In this document: in pieces, positions 22,974 through 29,940 of the stretch | Numbering within the stretch: position 1 is the first letter of the stretch | Layout: every line of letters starts with the position of its first letter | DNA from: Polyangiaceae bacterium | GTDB taxonomy: Bacteria; Myxococcota_A; Polyangia; Polyangiales; Polyangiaceae | Length of the DNA: 32,462 bases | Direction of reading: 5' to 3' | NCBI GenBank assembly: GCA_025937785.1 | Contig: JAICQQ010000086.1 | Coordinates: 1-32,462 of the forward strand | Made by a program: the position numbers and the translations under genes | The notes under the pieces: generated by a model | Told to the model about the DNA's origin: nothing | The model's database searches: none | What the model saw: only the letters and a program-made list of their open reading frames with translations

Positions 22974-23467
22974 CGCCCCCCTCGCTCTGGCCGCCCCTAA
23001 GCGCCCCCCAAACGCGCGCCCTGCGTTCCCCACCGACGGCCCTGCTTGTCAGGTTTTCTCAACCGCCAAGAAGAACCCCAAGGCACGCCAAGATTTCCTG
23101 CATTTATTTTATTTCTTGATTCATTGAGAGGTCGCGCGCGAAGGGCCTTTGCGAGTGCGCTATTGCTCCGGGTTCACCCCGGACGCTGCTCCGGTCCGGG
23201 GATCTGAGAAGGGCAGTCCACGAACTTGGCGGGGCTCATCCCCCGTCAAGGCCGTCTGTGAGCGGCAGAGCCAAAATTTAGAAAAACTCGGCGTACTTGG
23301 CGCTCTTGGCGTCTTGGCGGTGAAGCATCGGTATCAGCGAAGCCCAACCTTGGGCACGTGGCGAGACGCTTTGAAGCGCAACGAGCGCGTCGAAGTAGGA
23401 GCGAAAGTGGGAGTTTGCGCAGGCAGGAGTGGTTGACACAAGAGGGGTCTCAAACTTATGTGGCGCC
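22974..23467. other. Non-coding spacer of about 490 bp with the second GCCAAG element
   Basis: No gene-like frame is present. Contents: a C-rich stretch after the spt stop, the inverted-arm element 23059-23323, a hairpin CCCCGGAC / GTCCGGGG (23177-23201) inside it, and a promoter directly before the acyltransferase gene. Confidence 0.6.
23059..23323. repeat. Inverted-arm element 2 (AACCGCCAAG ... CTTGGCGG arms)
   Basis: The left arm (23059-23110) starts CAACCGCCAAGAAG, continues with CCAAGGCACGCCAAGATTT and ends in a T-rich stretch. The right arm (23272-23323) is the inverse: AAAATTTAGAAA, then CTTGGCGCTCTTGGCGTCTT and GGCGGTGAA. The arms match those of 3638-3862, while the interior (about 160 bp) is different and includes the hairpin CCCCGGAC-N9-GTCCGGGG. 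Confidence 0.75.
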
Positions 23468-23468
23468 A
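23433..23468 (+). promoter_or_regulatory. Promoter abutting the start codon of the acyltransferase gene
   Basis: A perfect TTGACA (23433-23438), 18 nt spacer and TATGTG (23457-23462) end 5 nt before ATG 23468. Transcription would start at about the A of the ATG, giving a leaderless mRNA. Confidence 0.5.
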
Positions 23469-24595
23469 TGGCGATTGAGATTCGGGAGACCCCAATCGGC
23501 GGCGACTTGCGCGACTTTCTGAACATGGTGGACTACGTCTACCGGGACGATCCGAACTTCGTGCGCCCATTGAACATGGAGCTGAAAGAGCGCCTCAGCC
23601 CCAAGAACCCTTTCTTCAACCACGCCGAAGGCACGACCTTCACCGCACACCGCAATGGGTGGTGCGTGGGGCGGATCACGGCTCAGATCGATCGTGCCCA
23701 CCTGAAGCTGCACCAGGACGACGCTGGGTTTTTCGGCTTTCTCGATACGGTCGACGATCAAGAGGTCGCCGGCGCCCTGATCGACGCGGCTCGCACCTGG
23801 CTCAAGGCACGAGGCATGAAGCGGATTCGCGGCCCCATGTCGTTGTGCGTGAACGAGGAACTCGGGTGCCTGGTCGAGGGCTTCGATACCCCGCCGATGG
23901 TGATGATGCCGCACCACCTGCCCTATCAGGCAGGTCTGATCGCCGGCTCCGGACTGGAGAAAGTCACGGACCTGTATGCCTGGCGCTATACAGTCGGAGA
24001 TATTCCGAAGCGCGCTCAGCGGGCACACGACCAAATCGCGGCGTTGCCCGAGATCAAGGTGCGTCACGTCAACATGAAGCAACTCGACAAAGACGTGCGC
24101 ATCGTGATGGACATCCACAACGATGCCTGGGAAAAGAACTGGGGCTTCGTGCCACTCTCGGAAGACGAGCTCGCCAAGCTAGCCAACGATTTCAAGCTCA
24201 TCTTGGTCCCGGAGTTGACCTATATCCTGGATATCGACGGGGAGCCCGCAGCCTTCGCGATAGCGACCCCGAATCTCAACGAGGTGATCCACGACCTCGA
24301 AGGGAAGCTAAGCCCGATCGGGCTCGCGAAGCTCGTGTGGCGACTCAAGGTGGCTCGCCCCAAGACCGCTCGGCTGGCCCTGCTCGGCGTGCGCAGCAAG
24401 TATCGACACGTCAAGAAGTACGGCGCGCTGAGCACCTTTCTCTACGCCAAGATGAACGAAGCCGGTGCTCGCTGCGGTATTCAGTGGGGTGAGCTCTCGT
24501 ACACGTTCGAAGACAACGCCCCGGTGAACCTCGGTATCAAGTTCATGGGCGGGACCATCTACAAGAAATACCGGCTATTCGAAGCCGCCTTGTGA
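23468..24595 (+). CDS. bcerS: GNAT-fold acyltransferase of the bacterial ceramide synthase (bCerS/YghO-like) type
   Basis: 375 residues from ATG 23468. The sequence pattern recalls the Caulobacter ceramide synthase family: DDPNFVRPLNMELKERLSPK (about 33-52), FFNHAEGTTFTAHRNGWCVG, RISAQID-like RITAQIDRAHL, FGFLDTVDD, AARTWLKARGMKRIRGPMSL, HNDAWEKNWGFVPLSEDEL, LNEVIHDLEGKLSPIG, LLGVRSKYRHVKKYG and IYKKYRLFEAAL at the end. Members transfer an acyl group to the amine of a sphingoid base. The identification rests on recalled family pattern, not a search. Its position after the serine palmitoyltransferase-like gene supports a sphingolipid role, although a 494 bp spacer and its own promoter separate them. 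No ceramide reductase (CerR) is in the window. Confidence 0.7.
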   Translation: MAIEIRETPIGGDLRDFLNMVDYVYRDDPNFVRPLNMELKERLSPKNPFFNHAEGTTFTAHRNGWCVGRITAQIDRAHLKLHQDDAGFFGFLDTVDDQEVAGALIDAARTWLKARGMKRIRGPMSLCVNEELGCLVEGFDTPPMVMMPHHLPYQAGLIAGSGLEKVTDLYAWRYTVGDIPKRAQRAHDQIAALPEIKVRHVNMKQLDKDVRIVMDIHNDAWEKNWGFVPLSEDELAKLANDFKLILVPELTYILDIDGEPAAFAIATPNLNEVIHDLEGKLSPIGLAKLVWRLKVARPKTARLALLGVRSKYRHVKKYGALSTFLYAKMNEAGARCGIQWGELSYTFEDNAPVNLGIKFMGGTIYKKYRLFEAAL

Positions 24596-24604
24596 GCGTG
24601 CCGG

Positions 24605-25180
24605 TCAGCGCGACACCCTGAAGAACGTGGCGCCCGCGACGCTGAGCCCGGTAGGTTGGTTCTTGGGGGTCAGCCCAAGCGCTTCGATCGCTTCGGTGTC
24701 AGCGTAGAGCCCGACGCCCCAGCCGTCGTTGTCGTCGTCCAGCGGGCGGCTCGCGGTATCGGCGTACAGCGCGCGACGCAGCGGCTCGCTCGCTGACGAC
24801 ACGCGCGCCACCGCAACGCTGCCGATGTAGCGCTGTTCGACTTCGACGTCGATGCCGCTCTCTTCGTCGACCCAGCGCGACCCGTGCGTGAGCACGCCGA
24901 CGCTCGCGAGCCCTGCTTCGGACAGGGCCGTCCTCAGTGTCTTCAGCCAAGCGAGCGGGCTCGTGACTTGATCGCCGTCCCCGAACTCGAAGAACAGCGC
25001 GTGCCCGAAATCCAGCGCCCGGGTGTCGCTGGCGAGGGCCTGTTCCGCCACGTGTTGGAACACCACGTCGTGGAAGCGCTGGGTTCGGTCACCGAACTCG
25101 TGGGGCTCGAGGCGATACTCGTCATCCTCGAGGTCGAAATCGCTGATCAGGATACCGAATGCGTTTTCGTCGATCATCAT
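24605..25180 (-). CDS. Protein of unknown function downstream of trpE
   Basis: 191 residues from ATG 25180; the open frame extends to 25357 but there overlaps trpE. It is soluble, acidic and has no signal peptide. Recognisable stretches are ENAFGILISDFDLEDDEYRL, HDVVFQHVAEQALAS, FGHALFFEFGDGDQVTSP and a C-terminal DDDNDGWGVGLYADTEAIEA. The mixed alpha/beta look gives no family call. It lies 73 nt after the trpE stop on the same strand, so co-transcription is likely, and its stop is 9 nt from the stop of the convergent acyltransferase gene. Confidence 0.65.
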   Translation of the reverse strand: MMIDENAFGILISDFDLEDDEYRLEPHEFGDRTQRFHDVVFQHVAEQALASDTRALDFGHALFFEFGDGDQVTSPLAWLKTLRTALSEAGLASVGVLTHGSRWVDEESGIDVEVEQRYIGSVAVARVSSASEPLRRALYADTASRPLDDDNDGWGVGLYADTEAIEALGLTPKNQPTGLSVAGATFFRVSR

Positions 25181-25253
25181 GCAAACAGCTCGCAGCGCAC
25201 GGGCCAACCCTGGCAAGAAGAGGATTCCCAGCCTGTCGATCCTCGTTGGCTCG

Positions 25254-26645
25254 TCAGCGGCCGAGCGCGTTGATTCTGGCGGCTTGAACCGCAGCCAACG
25301 CAGCTCGGGCCTTGTTACTGGTTTCTTTCGCCTCGAGTTCAGGGCGGCTGTCCGCAACCACGCCCGCGCCGGCGCTCACCTCGAACCTGCCTTCGCGCAT
25401 CACCACCGTGCGAATGGCGATCGCGAAGTCGAAATCCCGCCCGCGCGTGATGTACCCGATTGCTCCGCCGTAAACACCGCGGGGCCGCCGCTCGAGTTCG
25501 CGAATGATCTGCATCGCCCGCACCTTGGGAGCGCCCGTCAGTGTGCCGGCAGGAAACGTGGCACGCAGCACGTCCCAGGGCGTATACTTCGGATCGACGT
25601 CGCCCTGGACTTCGCTCACGATGTGCATGACGTGGCTGAAACGCTCGACGCCCATCTTCATCGGCAGCTGCACCGTCCCCGGACGCGCAATGCGCCCGAT
25701 ATCGTTGCGCGCCAGATCGATGAGCATGACGTGTTCGGCCAGCTCCTTCGGATCCTCGATCATCTCGCGTGCGAGCGCCGCATCCTCTTCCAGGGTCCGC
25801 CCGCGGCGACGTGTTCCGGCGATGGGGCGCAGGGTGACGCGCTCGCGCTCGACGCGCGCTAGCGTCTCCGGGCTTGCCCCAGCCACAGCGAGCGCCGGAC
25901 AACCGTCCGACTCGGGAAACTCGAGCAGGTACATGTAGGGCGCGGGGGAAAGCACGCGGAGCGCTCGGTAGACGTCGAGCACGTCAGCCGCTCCGACCTC
26001 GGTCGAAAACGTGCGTGCAGGAACTACCTGGAACGCGTCGCCGGCACGGATGTACTCCTTGCAGCGCTCCACCGCTTGACCATACTCGTCATCGCTGACA
26101 TTGACGGCGATGTCCGGAGGGAGCGCCGAGGGGTCCGGGGGAACGATAGGAGCCAACGGCTTGATCGACGTCAGGTGATTCTCGGCACGGGCGACCGCCT
26201 CGGCGCTGATCGAAGCGATCGTGGCGGTGTGCGTGAGGTTGTCGAACACGATCACGGTCGAGTTGCCGATCAGTCGGGCCAGCGGCTCACGCGTGTGGGC
26301 CGGCGCCGGCCACGGGTCGACCTTGGTCGCAAAGTGAACCAGGTCGTATGCCAGCAGACCCACGTGTGCCGTCGCGAAGCGTTCGGCGACATCGCCCGCT
26401 TCGAGCGCACCGGCCGGTACCAGGCTCGCAAGGCGCGAGAAGGGATCGACGCCCGGCTCCGCGAACAAGGACACGCGCGACTCCGGCTGGTACCCCAGCA
26501 CCGAGTATCGGCCCCAACGTTCGCCGGGCACGACGCTTTCCAGCAGAAAACTACCACCGAGCGCCTTCGCGCGGAGCGCCGCATAGACGCTGACGGGAGT
26601 CAGCCCGTCGACCACCAGCGTCTTCTGATGAATTCGTACCGCCAC
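25254..26645 (-). CDS. trpE: Anthranilate synthase component I (TrpE)
   Basis: 463 residues from GTG 26645. It makes anthranilate from chorismate with ammonia supplied by TrpG. Seen: FLLES (33-37; the Ser region that binds feedback Trp), GERWGRYSVLG, YIRAGDAFQVVPARTF, PIAGTRRRG (274-282), ELAEHVMLIDLARNDIGRIA, RFSHVMHIVSEVQGD, TFPAGTLTGAPKVRAMQIIR (363-382) and GAGVVADSRPELEAKET. The LLES motif suggests tryptophan inhibition is retained. No trpG, trpD or trpC is nearby, so the pathway is scattered or pabA-type glutaminase is shared. A -10-like TAACGT lies six bases before the GTG. PabB or salicylate-type enzymes are less likely given the motifs. Confidence 0.93.
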   Translation of the reverse strand: MAVRIHQKTLVVDGLTPVSVYAALRAKALGGSFLLESVVPGERWGRYSVLGYQPESRVSLFAEPGVDPFSRLASLVPAGALEAGDVAERFATAHVGLLAYDLVHFATKVDPWPAPAHTREPLARLIGNSTVIVFDNLTHTATIASISAEAVARAENHLTSIKPLAPIVPPDPSALPPDIAVNVSDDEYGQAVERCKEYIRAGDAFQVVPARTFSTEVGAADVLDVYRALRVLSPAPYMYLLEFPESDGCPALAVAGASPETLARVERERVTLRPIAGTRRRGRTLEEDAALAREMIEDPKELAEHVMLIDLARNDIGRIARPGTVQLPMKMGVERFSHVMHIVSEVQGDVDPKYTPWDVLRATFPAGTLTGAPKVRAMQIIRELERRPRGVYGGAIGYITRGRDFDFAIAIRTVVMREGRFEVSAGAGVVADSRPELEAKETSNKARAALAAVQAARINALGR

Positions 26646-26717
26646 CCGGATACGTTAGCTCGACTCGCGAGCTTGCCCCATCATTTTCGGCGCACCCCGA
26701 CCTCCGAGGGATTCCGG

Positions 26718-26753
26718 TTGGAACTCGCCGACCGCATCACTAGGATACGGAGG
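26718..26753 (+). promoter_or_regulatory. Promoter abutting the start codon of a lipoprotein gene
   Basis: TTGGAA (26718-26723), 17 nt spacer and TAGGAT (26741-26746) end six bases before GTG 26753. The predicted start is at the GTG. AGGA within the -10 could also act as a ribosome-binding site if transcription begins further upstream. Confidence 0.45.
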
Positions 26754-27250
26754 TGGCGCGTGTCGGCTTCGGGTTGGCTCTGCTCGCCGTCGGGCTCTCG
26801 GGGTGCGACGACAAGGGCGGCTCGATCGTCGTCACCGACACCGAAGGCCGTCGCTTCGCCATGTCGTGCGAAGGGTCTGCATGCCGCTACGAGCGAAAGT
26901 CAGGCGCGCCGGTGTCGAAGGCCAAGACCCTCGTAGAGGTCCAAACCTCTGGCCGTGTGGTCGGGATTTGCGACGTGAGCGCGCTTGGCGAGGCAGAGCC
27001 AGGTGATTGCCGAGCACTCGTGTGCAAGGCGGACCGTGAATGCCCGCCGATGCACGGCTTGGAAGCGGGCCACTGCGTCAACGACCTGTGCACTTCACCC
27101 GACAAGGAACTGGCCACCGCGGACGCCGTGCTGCTGTGTTTAGCCGGGACGGGGCTGGGGCTGAACGCCCCCAAACAAGTCGAACGTTACGCGATGGCCA
27201 TGAATTGCGGGCGCCCGTGTGTCGTGCCCGCGCCCTGCCGGCAACCCTGA
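26753..27250 (+). CDS. Cys-rich lipoprotein
   Basis: 165 residues from GTG 26753. Lipobox GLSGCDD. The mature part has about 12 cysteines (SCEGSACRYE, GICDVS, DCRALVCKADRECPP, HCVNDLCTSPDKE, LLCLAG, NCGRPCVVPAPC). It is divergent from trpE with a 107 bp gap. No family recognised; it resembles the many small exported Cys-rich proteins of myxobacteria. Confidence 0.75.
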   Translation: MARVGFGLALLAVGLSGCDDKGGSIVVTDTEGRRFAMSCEGSACRYERKSGAPVSKAKTLVEVQTSGRVVGICDVSALGEAEPGDCRALVCKADRECPPMHGLEAGHCVNDLCTSPDKELATADAVLLCLAGTGLGLNAPKQVERYAMAMNCGRPCVVPAPCRQP

Positions 27251-27307
27251 TTTGCGCCTCCAATCGACTTTCCAGCCCGGTGTCACGTGGTAACCTCGCG
27301 CCCGAAG

Positions 27308-28753
27308 ATGACGGACTCCTCTCGCTTGCGACCCAGCATCGCTCTCGCCGCGTACGCCGAACCCTTGATCGACGCGCGTCGCGTTTTGGTCTGCGGGGAC
27401 GCGACCTCGAACCTGGCGGAGCACCTGGTCAGTCGCGGTGCACGCAGCGTGCACGTGTTCGACACGGATCCAGCGCGCGTTGCCGAGGCGGCAACCAAGA
27501 ACGCCACCCGCAACGTCTCGTTCGCCACCCTCAACGAGGACGGCTTGGCGCTCCGGGATGGAGCTTTCGACGTCGCCATCATCGAGAACCTGGCGGCCGT
27601 CGGCGACGTAGCGTTCGTACTGAAGGCGATGCGTCGAGCGCTTTCAGCACGCGGTGCGGCGCTCGTCGCGTGCGCCAATCCGGACGTGGATGTACCTCTG
27701 GTCGCCTCGCCCAACGTCCCCAAGATCTCCATCGACTACTACAGCCTGTACGATGCCGTTGCTGAAGAGTTCGAGTACGTGCGCATGCTCGGCCAGACCC
27801 CCTTCGTGGGCTACGCCATCGCCGACTTTGCGCCCGAAGGCGACCCCCTACCGTCGCTCGACACGGGGTTCGTGCCCGGCGGGGCGGAAGAGCCGGAATG
27901 TTTCGTGGCGCTCGCGAGTGAGCAGCCGGTCGCCTTGGACGAGTTTGCAGTGATCCAACTGCCCTTTGCCTCGGCTTGGCAGCAGCAGAAGAGCGACGAG
28001 ACCGAAGAGCGGCTCAAGGCCGCGCGTGCCGGCGAACGCCGCGCTCGCGAGCGCGCGGCCAGCCTGGAAGCCGAGAATCAACGGTTGAGTCGCGCGACGA
28101 GCGCGCGTGATGACGGCGATCAACTCGAGCGCATGAGGAAAGAGCTCGCCCGTCGCGATGATTGGATTCGCGAGCTGGAGAGTCGCTGCACCGCGGCCGA
28201 CGCTCGCGCGGACCATGCCGAGAGCGAGCTAGAGGCCGAACGCGAGAAGGGCCTGGACACGCAGCTGCCCGAGCGCTCGGAACTCGAGGGGACGATCCAG
28301 CAGCTGACCGAACGACTGAAGGCCGCGAGCGAGCGGCAGGCCTCGAGCGACCAGGCGACGGCCGGCTACGAAGCAGAGCTCAGCCGCCTCCGAGCGCGGG
28401 AAGCAGAGCTGGAAGAGCAGCTCGAAGCGGGCAATCCCGAGACCCAGCAAGAGATCGAGAAACTCGAGCGTCAGCTGAACGAGCGCGGGCAAGAGCTGCT
28501 GCGCCTTTCTCGGGATCTGAAAAAGCTCGAGCAATTGAGCCGCAACCTGATCCGCGAACTCGCGGAAGAACGCGAGGGCGCTGGTCGGTCGGGCGCCGAA
28601 GAGATGGCGGTGCTCCGTGAAAAACTCGACGCACTCGCCCTCAAGAACGCTTCGCGCGAGGCGGATTTGGTCGCGCTACACTGGACGGTGTCCTCACTGG
28701 AAGGGAAGCTGGAGGCCTTGAGCCCCCAGGTATCCTCCCCATCCGCGCAGTAA
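27308..28753 (+). CDS. Methyltransferase-like domain fused to a long coiled coil
   Basis: 481 residues from ATG 27308; GTG 27287 is an alternative. Residues 20-170 look like a class I methyltransferase: strand VLVCGDATSN at 26-35 in the place of motif I, HVFDTDPARV (49-58) as the acidic loop, and DGAFDVAIIENLAAVGDVAF as motif IV. The glycine-rich loop is degenerate, so activity is uncertain. From about 225 to 440 the sequence is an Arg/Glu/Leu-rich coiled coil (QQQKSDETEERLKAA, ERRARERAASLEAENQRL, KLERQLNERGQELLRLSRDL). It ends with a short Ser-rich tail. No signal peptide or TM. It may act as a scaffold in polarity or motility; that is a guess. Spacing to dnaJ (93 bp, own promoter) suggests separate transcription. 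Confidence 0.75.
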   Translation: MTDSSRLRPSIALAAYAEPLIDARRVLVCGDATSNLAEHLVSRGARSVHVFDTDPARVAEAATKNATRNVSFATLNEDGLALRDGAFDVAIIENLAAVGDVAFVLKAMRRALSARGAALVACANPDVDVPLVASPNVPKISIDYYSLYDAVAEEFEYVRMLGQTPFVGYAIADFAPEGDPLPSLDTGFVPGGAEEPECFVALASEQPVALDEFAVIQLPFASAWQQQKSDETEERLKAARAGERRARERAASLEAENQRLSRATSARDDGDQLERMRKELARRDDWIRELESRCTAADARADHAESELEAEREKGLDTQLPERSELEGTIQQLTERLKAASERQASSDQATAGYEAELSRLRAREAELEEQLEAGNPETQQEIEKLERQLNERGQELLRLSRDLKKLEQLSRNLIRELAEEREGAGRSGAEEMAVLREKLDALALKNASREADLVALHWTVSSLEGKLEALSPQVSSPSAQ

Positions 28754-28775
28754 GCTGCATCTTTTCCGCAAATCG

Positions 28776-28803
28776 TTGACAGCCCGCGGTTGAGACTTAG
28801 CTT
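28776..28803 (+). promoter_or_regulatory. Possible promoter of dnaJ
   Basis: A perfect -35 TTGACA (28776-28781), 16 nt spacer and weak -10 TAGCTT (28798-28803). The predicted leader is about 36-40 nt. No sigma32-type CTTGAAA/CCCCAT pair was seen here. Confidence 0.4.
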
Positions 28804-28846
28804 ACGCGCGATTTCTTGAGCGAGCGCCAGCCCAGGCAGTGGACGA

Positions 28847-29938
28847 ATGAGCGAGAAGCGTGACTTTTACGAGGTTCTAGGCGTCGAACGAAATGCGGGG
28901 GACGACGAAATCCGCAAGTCGTACCGCAAGCTGGCGCTGAAGTACCACCCGGATCGAAACCCCGACAACCCGGAGGCAGAGCGGCTGTTCAAGGAGGCGA
29001 CCGAGGCCTTCACCGTGCTGTCTGACGCCGAAAAGCGCTCCGCCTACGACAGGTTCGGCCACGCGGGTCTGGGCAGCGGGGGCTTCGACTTCAACAACGC
29101 CGGCATGGGCGACTTGTTCAGCCACTTCCAGGACATGTTCTCCGACTTTTTCGGAGGGTTCGGTGGCAACCAGGGCCGGCGGCGCGGGCAGTCCCCCCAG
29201 CGCGGGCAAGACGTGCGGGTCGAAGCGACCATCTCGCTGAAAGACGCGATGACGGGGTGCAAGCAGCAGGTGACTGTGCGCGGGTCTGCTACCTGCGGCA
29301 CCTGCAACGGGTCCGGCGCCAAGGCTGGTTCGCGACCGCAATCGTGCGTCAATTGCGGCGGCACCGGTCAGATGACGACGCAGCGCGGCTTCATCATGTT
29401 CAGCACGACCTGTTCGCGCTGCGGCGGTAGCGGCCAGGTCACGACCGATCCCTGCGAAACGTGTCACGGGCAACGGTTCGTGCAGAAAGAGCGCAGCGTG
29501 CTCGTGGCCTTCCCCGCCGGCATCGATTCGGGCCAGCGCCTACGCGTGCCCGGCCAGGGCATGTCCGGCCCTGCGGGAGCGCCTTCCGGGGATTTGTACG
29601 TCGATGTCGACGTGGCCCGCGACGAGCGCTTCGAGCGGGACGGCGCCGACCTGATCGCGCGTCAAACCGTCTCGTACAGCGAGGCCGCCCTGGGCACCAG
29701 CTTGATGCTCACGCTCCCCAACGCGGACGAAATCAAGCTCAAGGTAAAGTCCGGCACGCAGCCAGGTGAGGTGATCACGATGCGCGGCGACGGTATGCCG
29801 ACGTTGAACGGTGGCCGCGGCGACTTGCACGTGGTCATCAACGTCGCGGTACCGAGGAAGCTCAGTCGACGCGCCAAGAAGCTGCTCGAACAGCTCGACG
29901 AAGAGCTCGGCGGCGTCGAAGCGGCGCGCGCCGTTTGA
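28847..29938 (+). CDS. dnaJ: Type I J-domain co-chaperone DnaJ
   Basis: 363 residues, close to the usual 375. It stimulates DnaK ATPase and hands over clients. The J domain is at 1-70 with HPD at 34-36 (ALKYHPDRNPDNPEAE). A Gly/Phe region (about 71-118) follows. The zinc domain has four complete knuckles: CGTCNGSG (150), CVNCGGTG (167), CSRCGGSG (189) and CETCHGQ (203). C-terminal client-binding domains follow (PAGIDSGQRLRVPGQGMSGP, GDLYVDVDVARDERFER, GTQPGEVITMRGDGMP). dnaK and grpE are not adjacent, so this may be a stand-alone or second copy. It ends 2 bp from the convergent ATPase gene. Confidence 0.95.
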   Translation: MSEKRDFYEVLGVERNAGDDEIRKSYRKLALKYHPDRNPDNPEAERLFKEATEAFTVLSDAEKRSAYDRFGHAGLGSGGFDFNNAGMGDLFSHFQDMFSDFFGGFGGNQGRRRGQSPQRGQDVRVEATISLKDAMTGCKQQVTVRGSATCGTCNGSGAKAGSRPQSCVNCGGTGQMTTQRGFIMFSTTCSRCGGSGQVTTDPCETCHGQRFVQKERSVLVAFPAGIDSGQRLRVPGQGMSGPAGAPSGDLYVDVDVARDERFERDGADLIARQTVSYSEAALGTSLMLTLPNADEIKLKVKSGTQPGEVITMRGDGMPTLNGGRGDLHVVINVAVPRKLSRRAKKLLEQLDEELGGVEAARAV

Positions 29939-29940
29939 AA

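Noticed and set aside
21540..23033. 497-codon open frame on the minus strand opposite spt
   Set aside because: It mirrors the serine palmitoyltransferase-like gene, which has all family motifs; the antisense translation has none.
23161..23210. tRNA-like GGTTCACCCC stretch in the second spacer
   Set aside because: GGTTCA resembles a T-loop, but no acceptor, D or anticodon arms can be drawn around it; it is part of small GC hairpins.
28747..28846. Sigma32 (heat-shock) promoter before dnaJ
   Set aside because: I looked for CTTGAAA and CCCCAT-type boxes; only a sigma70-like TTGACA with a weak -10 is present.
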